The notes beneath the pieces were generated by a model. That model saw only the letters and a list, made by a program, of their open reading frames with translations, was not told the DNA's origin and ran no database searches. DNA of 64,000 bases from Morella rubra (taxonomy: Eukaryota; Streptophyta; Magnoliopsida; Fagales; Myricaceae): the NCBI GenBank assembly GCA_003952965.2, contig CM025853.1, forward strand, positions 9,767,151 to 9,831,150, read 5' to 3'. Positions 34,225 through 47,535 of this stretch are shown here, in pieces (position 1 is the first letter of the stretch; every line of letters begins with the position of its first letter). The translations under genes and the position numbers were made by a program.

Positions 34225-35065
34225 GTTTATCAATTTATCCACCGGCACAATTCAATTTATAATAAAATATCACACGGCATCAGTTTATACCTAATTCTCA
34301 CAATTCAATTTCAAGCCCCAAATCAAGCATAGGAAGATAATAGGTAATAAAGAGGACCAAAAACTTAAGCCCAATTGATGGTTCAAATATTAGAGTCAGT
34401 TCCCTGCTCGTAGAGCCAATGAAATAATGTGGGTCAGCAGATTCAAAGTGTAAGAATAGATGGTGAAAGCAGTGATGTTGATTGGAAGTAATTCTACATT
34501 CCACAAGGGATCCGAACAAACGCTTGAACTACTTGGGTCTGGCCCCTAATCACACAGCATCAGTCTACCTAATTTTCACGATTCAATATCAAGCCCTAAT
34601 GACTTTCACAATTCAATCATCAAACCCTAATCACAATCACAAATCAGTGAAATCACAATCAACAATTAGCTGAGAGAGAGAAGGCTGAAGTGAGAGAGGG
34701 ATACCTGCTGCCCTGCAAGAGCAAGGAGCACGGCGGGCCGGCGGCAATCGACGGTGGGCGGCTGAGAGAGAGAGCGGTCGCTGGTGGAAGCCCCTGGGTT
34801 TCGGTCGATGGTGGGCTGCCGGTCGCCGGTGGAGGAGCTGGGAGGGAGTGAGGGAGAGGCTGAGAGGCAGAGAGGGAGCCCTCACCGAATCCTGGGCTTA
34901 ATTTTTTTTTTTAAACCCTCTGATAATTTTTACAATAAAAGGCGGGCTGGGCTTGGGGCTAGATGGGCCAAGGGGGCGGGCCTGGGCTCATGAGGGCAAA
35001 ATTACTTAAAAAAAATTTCATTTGAGTTTCTGGAACTGACTGGAGCCGGGGTCTTTGTTCATCTT
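34225..35065. other. Insertion between copied leader and copied promoter
   Basis: The PP2A locus has about 130 bp here instead. The segment holds repeats of TCACAATTCAAT, a GA tract and a GC-rich block (34700-34990) with long frames that look compositional. No termini were recognised, so the type of insertion is unknown. Confidence 0.45.
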
Positions 35066-35185
35066 AACTTGGTTCCGCCACTGGTGTTGAAGGTTGGAGA
35101 TGATCGGAGTTTTGCACGAGACTTTTGATGAGAAGAGCTTGTGATTGAGGTGGCAGTGATCTGGCGCTGGTGGGAAGAGAAGAGC
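35066..35185 (-). promoter_or_regulatory. Copy of the PP2A promoter segment
   Basis: It matches 21425-21540, with words such as TTTTGCACG and AGAAGAGCTT in the same order and orientation, at roughly 80 percent by eye. It lies upstream of the PPR leader. Confidence 0.55.
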
Positions 35186-35933
35186 TTGTAATTGGTATCT
35201 ACTTGTCTCTTGTATATAATTTTTTTTTTTTTTCAGTTTTGTTTGCAACTAGCTTAACTATGAGCACCACTAATTTTTACAGAGAAAAGTTGGTAAATTT
35301 TTTCAGAAGATTTTTTGGTAGAGATTTTATTTTATTGAGGTTTATGAAAAAATATATAGATAAGATGAGTTATATTTATATTATATTTAGTAGGAAATTC
35401 TTGAGTAAAGTTTTCAGATTTTTTTTGTTTGGCTGAGAAAGTTAAATTTTAAAAAATGCTTTCGAGAGAGAGAGAACTTTCATGTAAACAAATAAGACAT
35501 AATTTACATATGTTCGATTCTCCTTAAAGACAAAAAAGAACATGATAAAAGTTCATTAGTTAAAATCCCTAATAATAAAGGAAGTTTTCCATCCAAAATA
35601 ATTAAAAAAATGATCAGATAGATGTGAGTGAAAGTTACGAAGTTCTTGTATAGACAATATACCTTCTTTTTATTATAAATTACATCATTTGATCCGCTAT
35701 TAAATTTTCGTCATAAGTGATTATTCAACGAATATAATGATTGTTATAGGGTCTTTTTTAGGGGTTAGGACATATTTGTAAACCAAAATTTTGGTCCTTT
35801 TTTCTGGTTGGCATGTTTGTAAACCAAAATTTTGATCAAAATTCTCTTTATTCCAAAATTTTCATTTGCAAACATAATTAATTTAAAATTTTACAAATTC
35901 CAACAACTTTTTACAAACTTCAATATCTTTTTG
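35186..35933. other. AT-rich intergenic DNA
   Basis: No gene was seen. Around 35760-35930 the text TTTGTAAACCAAAATTTTGRTC and CATTTGCAAACAT suggests a worn MITE, but clear termini are missing. Confidence 0.3.
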
Positions 35934-37179
35934 TAACATTCCTACCTTCTAAACTTCATTAATTATCTTAAATTAGGATTTAATTGCTTTTATTAGTTTA
36001 AAAATATAGAAAAATTCCTAAAACTAGCTAGTAATTGCCGAAAATTTCTAGAAAATTTTCTTTTTCATTTTTTTTTTTCAAATTCTTTAGCTTAGTGATA
36101 TATTTTACTCCTCTAATATTTTAGAAATTTCTAAAAAGAGACTTTTTGCATTTAAAAATTAGGAAATGCCATTATTTCGCTGTTTTTGCCTATATAACTA
36201 TTTTAAATCTAATCTTTTTCAAACTTTTTGCCTAGGCTTGTATTATTTTCTTAATTACTAAGACAATAGGATATTTTCTAGCCTAGCTGTGTATCTTAGG
36301 AACCTTTTTAGGTTTTATTTCATTTAATTAGCTAAAATAGGCTTAGAGAATTGGTTTAATTGCAAAAAGGCTTGAAATAAAAGCCAATTGAACCTCCATC
36401 AAGCCCATACTCGGCCCAGTCCACTCCTCAAGCCCAAGCCACCTAATCTTGCCCCCATAAAAACCGGTCAACCCATGGTTTTGTAAACATGTAATGATTA
36501 CTCATGATTACAACATGCAAAACCATGCAATGCTTGGGCTATGTTTGGTAACGAGCCTGGGTTTGGATTTTCAATTTCAGTTTCATTTCACTGTTCTTTG
36601 TGCGGTTCGAGGTGGTTTTGACTTAAAACAAAGTTAACGTGGCCTATCAATTATGCTAACGTCTATTAGCAAGGTGCACTTATCTCACTAGCTGGCTTCC
36701 GTTGCGCGCTCGTGCTCGCGCGCGCGATTGTAATTATTTTTTTTCGCGCTTCTCTTGCGCGAGCCAAATTTATTTTTTTAATATTTTTTTTAACGTTTCG
36801 CTGCTTGCAAGCTCTCCAATTCGCAGGATCGATTTTTTTATAACCTTCTTTTCCCTCATGCTCTCTAAATTGTTACTTTTGCTTGCTAACTTGTCTTTTT
36901 GCTTGTCTCGTTGGCATTTTACTTTTGAGTTAAAATAAAAAATTGCTTGCGGACTAGGCTGACCACCACTTATGGGCGCATTTTTAATTTTCCATGCAGA
37001 TGGGCCGACCACCTTAAGATCGGCATCCACAAATGTTTCTTTGCTGAGTTCATGAACCATAAGTGCTTCTTGTCATATTCGGTTTGCTAGAACCAAAAAA
37101 AGAAAGAAAGAAATATGTCTCCTTGAATTGAGAATGACATACAACCCTCGTTATCCATCCAGACATTCGTCCTACAATT

Positions 37180-37530
37180 TAAACAGCTCAATAAAATATA
37201 AAACAGTTGGAAATACATCTTACGAAGCGTCTTACAAATTAAACAAGCCAAATAAATTTTAAACAAAGCTACGCCTTACAAATTAAACAACTAGAAACCA
37301 AGTACGATGCGGCTTACAAATAAAAAAAGCCAACAAAATGTGAAAGAAGTCAAATGCTCTTTACACATTAAATAACTAGATACGAAATATTACACAAGTC
37401 AAATATGTCTTACACATTAAATAACATGATACGAAATTTACACAATTCAAATACACCTTACACATTAAATAACTAATTAAATATTACACAATAAATACGC
37501 CTTACACTAAATAATAGATACGATGCAACA
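37180..37530. repeat. Degenerate tandem repeat (CTTACAMATTAAA)
   Basis: Units of about 50-60 bp built on CTTACAAATTAAACAA or CTTACACATTAAATAAC recur six or so times within the PIF element. Confidence 0.65.
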
Positions 37531-37939
37531 ACGAAAGGATCCCGTTACATCTAGGAAATCAATTTACAGCTATGAGAAATTATGTTTAACAAATACTGCA
37601 TGCCCTCCCTTTAAGTCTTCTCAAAACAACCAAGTAATCATATATGATAAGTAAATCCAAAAATTTTATACTATTTTGTCAAGATAAGTACTCAACCAAA
37701 ACAGAGTTTAGGCTTCAAAGGTAACCACATATGACAAGCAAACCCAAAAAAAAAAAAAAAGTCCAAGTGACATTGTTTAAGTTTACACTATTTTATCAAG
37801 ACAATTAAGTACCCAACTAGGACAGAGTTTATACATCAAAGGTAACCATACATGACAAGCAAACCCAAAGAGATACTCAGGTGACATTGTTTTCAATTAG
37901 ATAGGAAGAATATGATATTGTTATTTCATTATCACAAAC

Positions 37940-38350
37940 CATTTTGAACTTAAACTCCCAATCAATGTTGTTGCGCCCACATCATATCGGCCATTGCACC
38001 CGATCGAAAGCCATCAAATGTGCCTTATTTTCAGAGAAGCAAAATTGGGTCATGTCATGGGCGAATTGCCCTTCTCCATCTACTATCATATCCTCTACAG
38101 AATAGTTGTGGAACATGATGTCTTCATCTCAGTGAATCCTTATAAAGTTGTGCACAGTACAACAAGCAATAACAATGCATGGTTGCTTTGTGAGACTGTA
38201 ACGGGGCATCTCTTTTAACAACGAAAATCGAGCTTTCAAGACACTAAAACACCTTTCAATTATGTTACGCAAGGATGAGTGTAATTAGTTAAATAACTTC
38301 TTCCCTCTAGGAGCCCCATCATTCCCTCGATATTGACACAAATGATAATT
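37940..38350 (-). pseudogene. PIF/Harbinger nuclease C-terminal remnant
   Basis: Read on the minus strand, the pieces RGNDGAPRGKKLFN, LHSSLRNIIERCFSVLKARF, KEMPRYSLTKQPCIVIACC and VHNFIRIH are typical of the C-terminal part of HARBI1-like nucleases (plant PIF transposase), including the RNxIERxFGxLKxRF signature. Stops interrupt the frame, one just before LHSSLRN and one after FIRIH. Upstream of RGNDGAP only stop-rich sequence is seen; the catalytic D residues that lie earlier in the domain were not found. The second PIF protein (Myb-like) was not identified. A 96-codon minus frame at 36770-37060 inside the element has no known domain. Confidence 0.75.
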
Positions 38351-41300
38351 GCCGATTCTAGTGAAAATTGCTAAATCTAGGAGATGCATCATCGAAACTT
38401 CATCTATAAGTTCTTATACCTCATAAGAAATTCGGGAACAGAGAACCTATGGTTAATCCAAAAGTAGAAGCTATGGGTTGAATCGATATAATTATCTCTG
38501 TGCGATGCTCTGTATGCAAGTATCAGATGAACCACATTGAAAAGAAGATGTTATAAGCTGATGACACATTCAACTACCTCGCAGGGATAGAGAGTTCAAC
38601 CAGACATCATATGCAAGCAGGATAGGCGAGCGTATTTTATCATTACCATGAAAGAAAAAAAAAAAATAAATTAACCAAATTCTACTCTAGAAAGCAAGAT
38701 ATTGACAGAAAAAAAAAAGCTCAAACAAAAAAAAAAAAAAATCATTAATTCCACTCCAAAATAGTGGCATTTGAAAAATTAGAAAAGATGACCCAGACCC
38801 TCGCTGTTTGGTTGCAAGAAAACAGAGCAGAACAAAACAAAAACAAAAAATTTCAAAATTTCATAAGAAAAATGAAACCCTACTCCATCAAGGTTTCCTA
38901 CTTTCTTTCAAACGTCCTCCACTTTCCGGGATAGAAAAAAAGAATATAATAATCAGACATCGCAGATAAAGGAAGAAAAAAAATGACAAAGACATTTACA
39001 TTTTGCTTAAGGACTCAGAACCAGCTTTATCTTCGATTTCTCTCCTAAATATCCCTAGCTAGAGAGACAGGGAGAGGACACAAGGAGCACAGTAACAAAG
39101 GACCCCAGGATCAACGGAGAATAAGCCGCAATTGCACAATGAAGCAAATATAGGAAGTTTGGGTTATTCGGAGAAGGGCTTTTAGGGTGGCGTGTAGGCA
39201 GCAGTTGCACAGGGGAGAGAGATGGAGAAAGAGAATGGGATGATGGGATAAAAAGGGGAGAGAGATGGAGAAAGAGACGGGGTAAAAAAGACGTTGGTTT
39301 TCTCTCCTCTCTCTTCTTCTTTTACTTTTTTTCTTTTTCTTCATTTTTTTCTTGATCGACGTTAGTTTTGTGCCGTTATTGGGTTTAAAGACTTAAAAAT
39401 AACTCAGCCCATCCAAACATGGATTTAGGACTTTAGACCCAAAATCGATATATGAGACCTAAACTAGGACTCAGACCCGTTACCAAACATAGCCTTGGTG
39501 TTCACCAAGTAATTGCCGCGTAAGGTTCCCAATCCCCTCATTTTGCTTGTATAGATCACTTGAGCTAAGTGTAGACACTATGATTGCTAACCTAACTAAT
39601 CTCAGGAGCCTAGAACTAACCTTAGTAGCCTAACCTTAGTTAAGAGTAGTGTAAATAGGGTGCAAGTGTGAGGGTTAGCCTCACACTTCATTCAAACACA
39701 CTATATAGATAGAGAGAGTTGGAGAGAGCTAGAGAGTTGGAGAGAAAGAGAGGAGGAAAGGAGCAAGTCGTGCCCCCAGGAGAAGAAAGAAGAAGAAATT
39801 TTTTGAAGAAAAGGTTAAGGAAGGTTGTAGTATCTTGTGTTTTGATATTTGAAGTTTTCATTTTGATCCTTATACTAACAGTGAGTTTATTCTAGGTTTT
39901 TGATACTTAAGAAGTCACAGAAAAGCTAAAAAGTTCAAGACGTAAGGGGTAGATTCAAGTTGGTGTTGATTGTTGGCATTATAATGTGATTAGGTTAGAA
40001 AATGCTTATGATTATGCTAGGATAGGATCAGTGATCTTTGGTTATACTGAACATGTTGTTAGAAAGGAGGTTGGGTTGATTAGAAGATGAGAAATGTGAA
40101 TTTGTTGTACAAATGGAGGTTGTTGCTGTTTAACCTTGATTTTAGACATATTAGAATAATTTTATGTGATCTGATAGAAATATGTGATTATTGTGGTTGC
40201 TGGATGATTAAGAGGATGTTAGGAGACCTAAGCATAGTTTGCATGTAAGAATTAATGTGAAAAATGGAGAAATAAGAAAATAGACAACATATGTGCTAGT
40301 TTTGCTATTCTGTGAGAATAGTGCACTTAGGCGGTTATCGCATGGGTCAAACGACAACATTTTGACACCAAACATGGAGAACTAGTACGGGACAGAGTCA
40401 GGAATATGCAGATCAACAGAGTTAAGGTGAGTGGGTTATTAGCATTTGAAAATTAAAGTAGAAATGAGGTTTTAAGCAAAATGGGTCATTTTATGTGAAA
40501 ACGAATTAGGCTTTATTTATGATGTTTGGGTTGATCTGAATGGGCCTTGGAACTCCTAAAACTTGATAAGATGTGGACTTGCGAATAGAGCCCAAGTATA
40601 TGTCCTTGTTGGACTTGAAAAGGTCTAAATAGGATAGCTTACTTAAAAGCCTATAAGTTGTTAGACTTATCTTTGTTTATAAATTAGAATTTCTTAACAA
40701 GATTCAATAATTAGCTTGCTGATTTAGAGATTGATAGTCTTGTCATAAGTAAGATTTGGTGTACTTGCTCTTGAAATGAAAATTTTATACAATTGCCATG
40801 TGAATGAGATTAGTGCATGTCATGCGAGTAGTATTAGTGCATGATATACATGTGATTAGTGAACGAAGAATATGAGATTAGTGAATGATAACAAGAATGG
40901 CTTATATGATGATAAACATGTAAACATATGCATTGGATGAGACATGTGCTTCATTTCACAGATACAAAGTGAGAAAGTAATGATATGGGTGACAGTACCA
41001 ATCATCGGAAGAGTGCAACCATTACTACTAGGTAGTGGATGGCCCTCTAGGCAGAAGGCAGTAAGAGAGCCTTTACTCGATGTTCTAGTGTGACGGATAG
41101 CACAAGACTATCCCTGAGGAAGGGGAGTGGGATGCACAATCCTGTCACTTGGGAGTGAAACAGTGGATACCAAAGGATGTTGGAAAGATTATACGGCTCA
41201 TGCATTCATCATTCTACATCTCATTATGTGGTAATGACTGATACTTCTATCTCCTGAAATAGTAAGTACTGTATTTCTTACTATTAATTGTTTATCTTAT

Positions 41301-41704
41301 TGCTTATCATCGCGTGCCCCCTTTCCCACCTTACTGAGTCCTTAAGACTCACTCCACTTTCTTGTCCATATTGTATGTTTATTATTAAGACAGACAACGA
41401 CATTGTTTGAGTCATATTTTTCCCCATGAGCTCCCTACCCATATACTAATCATCCATGTTCGAGTTTTTGTATTGGATGATCTTAAAGTGGTCGTGGATC
41501 ATCAACCTTATCTGGTCCTCAAGGACCCACTCTCAAATGCTTACACCGTCGCTCAGTACGTGACAGATCCCCTTGGATAAACCTGCAAACCTTAACTGGG
41601 TGGACCTCACCCTGACTGACGATGAAGACTGATTTTTTTTGCTTTTATTTAGCTTTTTATGGATGGTATGTATTAATTTCTGAACATAGGGTTATGATTT
41701 TTCA

Positions 41705-44700
41705 GCTTAGGTGAACCTAGCACTCTCACTACTCTCTTCTCACACTTCACGCTCACCTCTCACTCTCTTTGTACAGCACACTCTTAACTCCGACTACACA
41801 CTCTGCATAGCGCTATACATCTCTCTCTTATTTCTTCTCTCTCTCTTCACTGTTTCGTCTACCTTTATATCACTCTGCTCACAATATGCATCCTAGTGTT
41901 TGCTCTCTATCACTTTATTTTATAAATCTCTCCTCTCACACTCGCTTCTCTCCACAGCACTCTCTACTCTCATTCGCACCTTACGCCACATTCTTCCAAC
42001 TCTAACCACTTTGCTACACGCGCATCGCCTCACTCGCACGCTCTTCACGCTCGTCACCTCTCTCTCTCTCTCTCACGCTACGATACTCTCTCTCAACAAT
42101 TTACAAGAAATCCACAGTCTCGAGAATTAGAATACCAGACTGCTCGTACGCAGTAAAGGTAGGCTTTACGATGTGCAGTACTATTAATATATATAAAGAG
42201 AGTGAGTAGGCCCTCTACGACGACTATCTCTCACGCTCTCACCCGCTCTCGCTCGCACGTCACTCTCCCTCACCCGCTACTACGCTCTCCATCAATTTGC
42301 ACAGCAGGATTACCGGCTGAACTCTCTATCCTATATGTTTGGTACGTTCTCGGTTGATATTGAAATATGCTATCGCGCGGAAAACGTTTACTTGAAAATT
42401 TATTTTGAAATTAGAAATATATTAAGGCGACATTTCAAATACTCTCCTACGCACGCTCACGACACTTCTCACCTCACACTCACTCGCATACACACTCGCA
42501 GCTCTCTCTCGCACACTCGCTCTCTCAACTTAGAGACGGATCGACTCTTACGCAATCACTCACTCGCCGCCCCCCGCGCACGACACCTCCGGACTAATCG
42601 AACACTCCCTCTCTTTCTCGCAAAACTCATCCACCCCACACCCTCTCTCCCTACCTCGCCTCCACCGCTCACTCTTCCTCTCCTCTCTCCTCCAACCATC
42701 CCCATCATCATCACGACACAAAGCAGCAGGACCTCGCTCACGCTGCGCACAGCTTGCCTAGACTCTCTCTGCTCTCGACCGCTCTTCCTCCAAGCCCTGA
42801 TTCGCACCAACACCTAACAGGGACGTCACCGCATGCCCTCAAGCTCTCGGACCCTACTCTCCGCCTCGCTGCTCACAGGTCAGTCTCACTCACCACTCCT
42901 CCGCTCCCTCTCGGTCCTCCCCACGCCCGCGGCCCCGCGCTCGCGCGCGCGCTCAGTGTGTCACCGACACGGCTTGGGTTACATCTTCCACCCTGAAGCT
43001 CTCTCCCAACGAAGAACGAGGAGGAAGCATCGGACCTTCTCTCGACGCGCTCACCCACTCCCCGGAGTTGTACCATATACCTCCAAAATGCTCTCGCTCG
43101 CTCGCTCTCCTCTCGCACCTCACATCTCACTCGTGCTGTCATATCCAAAATTATGCTGCTCATGCACCTCTCTCTCTCTCTCTCGCTCTCGCTCCGCCGC
43201 ACACTAACTGCAAAGATACAATACGATAAAGGGCATGAGTCTCAGCTCGGGCTCATGGGGGAAAAGAGAAACGCAAACTGCTCGCGCACTACACACACGC
43301 TCACGAAAATAGATACGGCCACTCCTAGAGCGCATTGTTCATGTAAACACCTCCTCGCTTTATGACAGTGCCAATGCCTGAATGAAATGCAATCTCTTCG
43401 TCTCCTCTCTCACTCTCTCTCTTCTCTCTCTCTCTTCTCTTTCTCTCTCTCGCGCTCGCGCGCTCAACCCCGATGTCTCTTATTCGTTCTGTTTAACCAG
43501 AGTCCGGGTTGTGCATCCTTCTCTGGGCACCCTCCTCTCGCACTCGCACCAGAGACGCTCTTACGCACCTCACACTTCGCTCCTCTCTCACTCTCGCTAG
43601 CGACTCACTCGCATTTCTCTCTCGCTGCCGTCGGCCTTGCCCAACTATTCATGTGAGATCCCCGGTCACTCTGCCTCTCACCGACACACTATGGGTAATC
43701 GGCGCTCTCATCTCTCTCAGCTCTCTCCTCGCTCGCTCTCGCTCTCACCGCTCGACTCACTGTTGATGCGCGACTCTCCTCGCACGCGCTCCGCGCTACC
43801 CAATTCCACAGACATCAGGATGCACATAGCAATTTAACAATAGCAGCTTGCCCCTCCTCACCACGCACACACGCTCACTCTCCTCCACTACACCTCGCAC
43901 TCACTCACATCCGCAGCACTCTCGCCCGTTTCACATTTTAATACAAAGACATAGCATAAGGATACATTACCTACTCTCGCTCTCGCTCTCTCCTGCTACA
44001 CGCTCTCACTCACTCCTCTCTTCACTACTTTTAACTTAATAATGAAATTAATCCTGTAACCTTCATTAAGTAATCTGCAACTACTTCACAACTAATTAAA
44101 TGCAGCTCGCACGCGCTCCTCTCTCGCACGCTACTCTCACCGCTCTCTCTCACACGCATCTCTCTCAGCGCTTCGCTCTCTCGCGCGCTCTCCACGCGCG
44201 CTACACGCTCTCTCTCGCTCCCGCCGCCTACAACCCACGGCTTCGTGATTTGAGCCCTATTCTAGCTTCGGTTTAGAACTCAATATTTTTGACCTCTCTC
44301 CTCTCTCTCTCTTCCTTCTCTACCACAAGCCATAACAATTTTTTTCTCAATCTCTGCGCTCTCTTTACCTAGCGTTTACTTGCATGGTAACACTACCACT
44401 TAGGAACTTCAGGGGCATCTCATTTGCCTCTTCTGACCTTGATTCGAGCTAACTTTTAAGCTGAACCACTGTGACGCACTCGCACTCCTCACCACGTCCA
44501 CCTCCATTCTTACTGCACACTCTCTCACGCACTCTCTCACCGCGCGCACTGTTTCTGGACTTTAGGGTTTCTCTCTCACTAGAAAGTCTAATCCTTCTTC
44601 ATTTTATCGTAATGTTATCCCCCACCGTGCTACCTAATCCCCCAATCATTAGATTAAAAAGAATTTAACGTCATCAACTGAAACAACTCACTCACCATAC

Positions 44701-44945
44701 ACACTCGCTCTCGACTATAAATAATATAGACAGATAGCCAAACTCACTCGAGCACTCGCACGCTCTCTTCACTTCTCATCGCGCACGCTCACACTTCACT
44801 CGCTACACGATCCTACCACGGTTCTCCACCTTCTCGGCTCTCTCTCTCCGCTCACATAATCGCTCCACCCGCCCTCTTTTCTTCACCTGTCTCTCGCTCA
44901 CTCCTCGCATCTCACTCACTCTCCCCACCCAAAACCCCCCCCCAA
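41705..44945. repeat. CT-rich degenerate mosaic, 3.2 kb
   Basis: The plus strand is strongly biased to pyrimidines, with endless variants of CTCTCACTCTCGCTCGCACG. As a sample, 46 of the 60 bases at 42601-42660 are C or T. Short AT-rich islands of 60-110 bp interrupt it (about 42120-42190, 42335-42440, 44030-44100, 44640-44730). Long open frames appear on both strands because the repeat has few stops; none shows a domain. Origin and function are unknown. Confidence 0.8.
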
Positions 44946-47341
44946 GTGGACTAACTCTAGAATTAAAACGCTAGTGTTTTACAGGTAATGCCTAGAAACA
45001 CAGAAACGGGTTACATCTCATTTTACGTGTTCAATTGTAGTCTTTACCGTGGATCTGGGACAGCATATAAAGTCGTGCGAGGTTATTACCACAAAGGTGA
45101 CACTGTGGAATGTCAAATAATAGTAGAATGACCCTCGCCGTCCATTTGGGTACTTCTTTCTTGAAGGACATTAAAAGAATTTTGGCATAACACATATTGA
45201 ACTCGTGTTTTCTTACTTATTTAGCACATAATAGAAAAAAATTGTAATGGTTGCAATTGATAAGATTGTGGAAATAACATGATATGCGGTAAATTTTTCT
45301 TATCGCTTTCGTTCTATTTGATAAGATCTTTGAATAATAAACAGTCGCGATATATGATTTTGTCTCCGTCAGATCCGCATCTATCAGATTTTCAAGGCTA
45401 GTATATTAATTGATTTAAGTTTTTAATTACTCTGAAGTCTCTCTTAGTATCTTTGGATTCATAATCTACGATGGATTGTGTCCATCCCATTAATTATAAT
45501 CTTCTCTAAAATTTCCTAATATATAATTAATATGGGAAGATTTTTGCATTTATTGGTTTCTTAATTTTTTTTCTCAGACTTTACCCGACTTGAGGGACAT
45601 TATTATTTTTTCTTTTTAGGAAAATGCCATTTTTCTTTTTTTGTTTAAGCAAAGGTTTAACTATCTTATATTGGGTACTATTTTAAAACGTCTCTAAAGC
45701 GAGTATAAGTAGATCTATAAAAGCTAGCACCATCTTAGCATTTTTAATACGACCTTTTTTAGATAGGCCTCACATAGATAACTCTGTAGGTCCATTGTGT
45801 CACTTGTAGAGTAGCCTTCCAAGTAATCTCCGGCTATAGCCTTCAAGTATACGTGTTCAACAAGGAATCGTGCTCACATGTAAGACATAAAAATCAGTTT
45901 GACGAGCTAAACCGTACGCACTTATAACACAGACCGTGATGGTGGTAAAATTTGAACATTAATATCTGAAGCGGTTTTATGATTAATAATTGTCGCATCA
46001 AGATATTGCCCTGGGGTAATTATCTGGGGTACTGGCATCCATATTGGAGCTGAAACGTTAATTCTACGACAAAATCGATCGGTGCCTGTAGATAATGAGT
46101 GAACAATGTATGTTTTGGTAATCGAAGAGGTTCTGCACAATTGTTGTTACGCTAAACTAGAGATTATGCGAGATTGTCTTAAACTTTTCTATCCTTTGGC
46201 TTTCGGGCCACATACTATATTACGCGTATTACAATAATGCGGAGCTACTATTAAGGCAAGCGCGAGCACGCGTAAATTATGGAGAAGTCCGGTTTTTACC
46301 AATGGGATAAAATATTTCCTGGAGATTCATCTTTCCACATCAATCGTTAGGTACGACTTCTATTCCATTTTTCTTACCAGTTATCCTTTCTATAGGCTTT
46401 GTTGTTATAACTTCCTTATCTTGACGACTCGGATCTTTTCATATTGGAGCGACCTTTGCTTCTCTTAATTTATTATTACATCATCTTTTGCATAGGATAT
46501 CTTTATATTATTGGGTCGTAATATAATACTTTTGGCATTTAAATTTTATTACCACATCTGAGTTCGGTTTTACACAATCTTCTTGGACGGGGATGTATAC
46601 CCTTTTTTCACAAAAAACTCGCTGCGCAGCGATTTTATTTGAGTCCAAACAATATACAAACATAATGAACATACTGCTTTTGGCATAGCGCACTTGCATT
46701 TGCGACTTCTCTATTTTTGAAGATGTTGATTGTGTTTCTTTCGAGAGAGTACTTAGCATAGAGATCTCCACTACCGAACTTATGGCTTTTCTCCGGTAGG
46801 TCGTTTATTTAAATTTTTTGGACCTGACATCGTTTTCTTACTACCAGATTATTTGATGGCGCAGTTATGTTTATTGAATCATCTCAATATCATGTGGATT
46901 AATTGTTTGTCAACATTACTTTATTGTCATCGGTCTACCGTGATTCTCATCCGATAATTTTCACAATATTCGGATATACATACGTGATTCATATCGTATT
47001 AGCATGAGGTTATTATTAACACATTATCTATAATCATTTCTCAAACCGTTTTTGGTTTTTGAGAGGCTTACATATTTGGCATTATACAAGTCTCGAAGTA
47101 TTTATCAGTTCCAGTCTTGAATCGTCTCCACTGTGTTGATTCACATATGTGTCTGCTCTTGCTTTTTGATTTTATATTTTTGTTATTACCCTCTAATAAA
47201 GTTAGCCGACATCTACGTTTTTACCTTCAAATAATGGTTGCTGTTTATATTCTGCAGTTTTTACCTTGCCTTGCAAATAATGTGTGGGTAAATGCTTTGT
47301 ATGTATATTATGCAGCTTAGTCTTCTTCCTATTGTCTGGTT
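44946..47341. other. Unassigned, possibly decayed element
   Basis: The composition changes abruptly after the CT-rich block. Short minus-strand frames at 45922-46140 and 46508-46771 look protein-like, but I cannot assign them to a family. An old retroelement or pararetrovirus fossil is possible and unproven. No termini were seen. Confidence 0.25.
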
Positions 47342-47535
47342 ATGTCTACTTCCAATGCTAGTTCAAGTTCCTGGGCTAAAGAAGGTGGGGCAAGCTTGGG
47401 GGGATGTCAATGGTACTGCGGTTGTCCTATGAAGACATCGTACACTGAGCAAAATTTTGGACATTGATTCTTTAGTTGTCCTAACTATAAGTTGAAGCGT
47501 GCTTGTGGGTTTTTGCTTGGGTTGATCCTCTAATA
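47342..47535 (+). pseudogene. GRF zinc-finger remnant associated with MULE
   Basis: The frame starts ATGTCTACTTCCAATGC and gives MSTSNASSSSWAKEGG, then CQWYCGCPMKTSYTEQNFG and, after an in-frame stop, FFSCPNYKLKRACGFLLG. This order of C and aromatic residues is that of the plant GRF zinc finger (CxCG...RRFxxCPxYK...CGFF). Such small GRF genes are often carried convergent to the transposase in plant Mutator-like elements, as here. The stop replaces the usual RR positions, and the frame ends again soon after the finger. I take it as a decayed passenger gene. Confidence 0.65.

Larger units (their letters stand above)
36537..39494 (-). mobile_element. PIF/Harbinger DNA transposon, 2.96 kb, degenerate
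   Basis: The terminal inverted repeats are GGCTATGTTTGGTAACG at 36537 and its inverted copy ending at 39494, a perfect 17-bp match with weaker similarity beyond. The triplet TTG flanks both sides (36534-36536 and 39495-39497), close to the 3-bp duplication of the superfamily. The minus strand holds a worn HARBI1-type nuclease C-terminus. It lies inside the LTR-like block, so it inserted later. Confidence 0.8.
35934..41640 (+). mobile_element. Large LTR-like block, interrupted by a PIF element
   Basis: It starts near TGTAACATTCCTACC and shares the layout of the solo LTR at 58696-61139. Both have a TATA-type box (CTATATAGATAG near 39703), a GA-rich leader and a late segment with ACTGAGTC...GACTCAC (about 41334-41352). 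Excluding the inserted PIF element it is about 2.7 kb. The right end is not defined and no target duplication was found. It looks like a decayed solo or partial LTR of a large LTR-retrotransposon, older than the PIF insertion. The LTR identity is inference. Confidence 0.35.

Noticed and set aside
34637-34885. 82-codon minus-strand frame in GC-rich DNA
   Set aside because: It is a proline/arginine-rich frame from a GA/GC-rich insertion with no family resemblance.
36770-37060. 96-codon minus-strand frame in the PIF element
   Set aside because: Could have been the second PIF protein, but no Myb/SANT motif is visible.
41711-44668. Many frames of 60-160 codons in the CT-rich block
   Set aside because: They are compositional, rich in S/L/T/R/H; no domain or splice structure.
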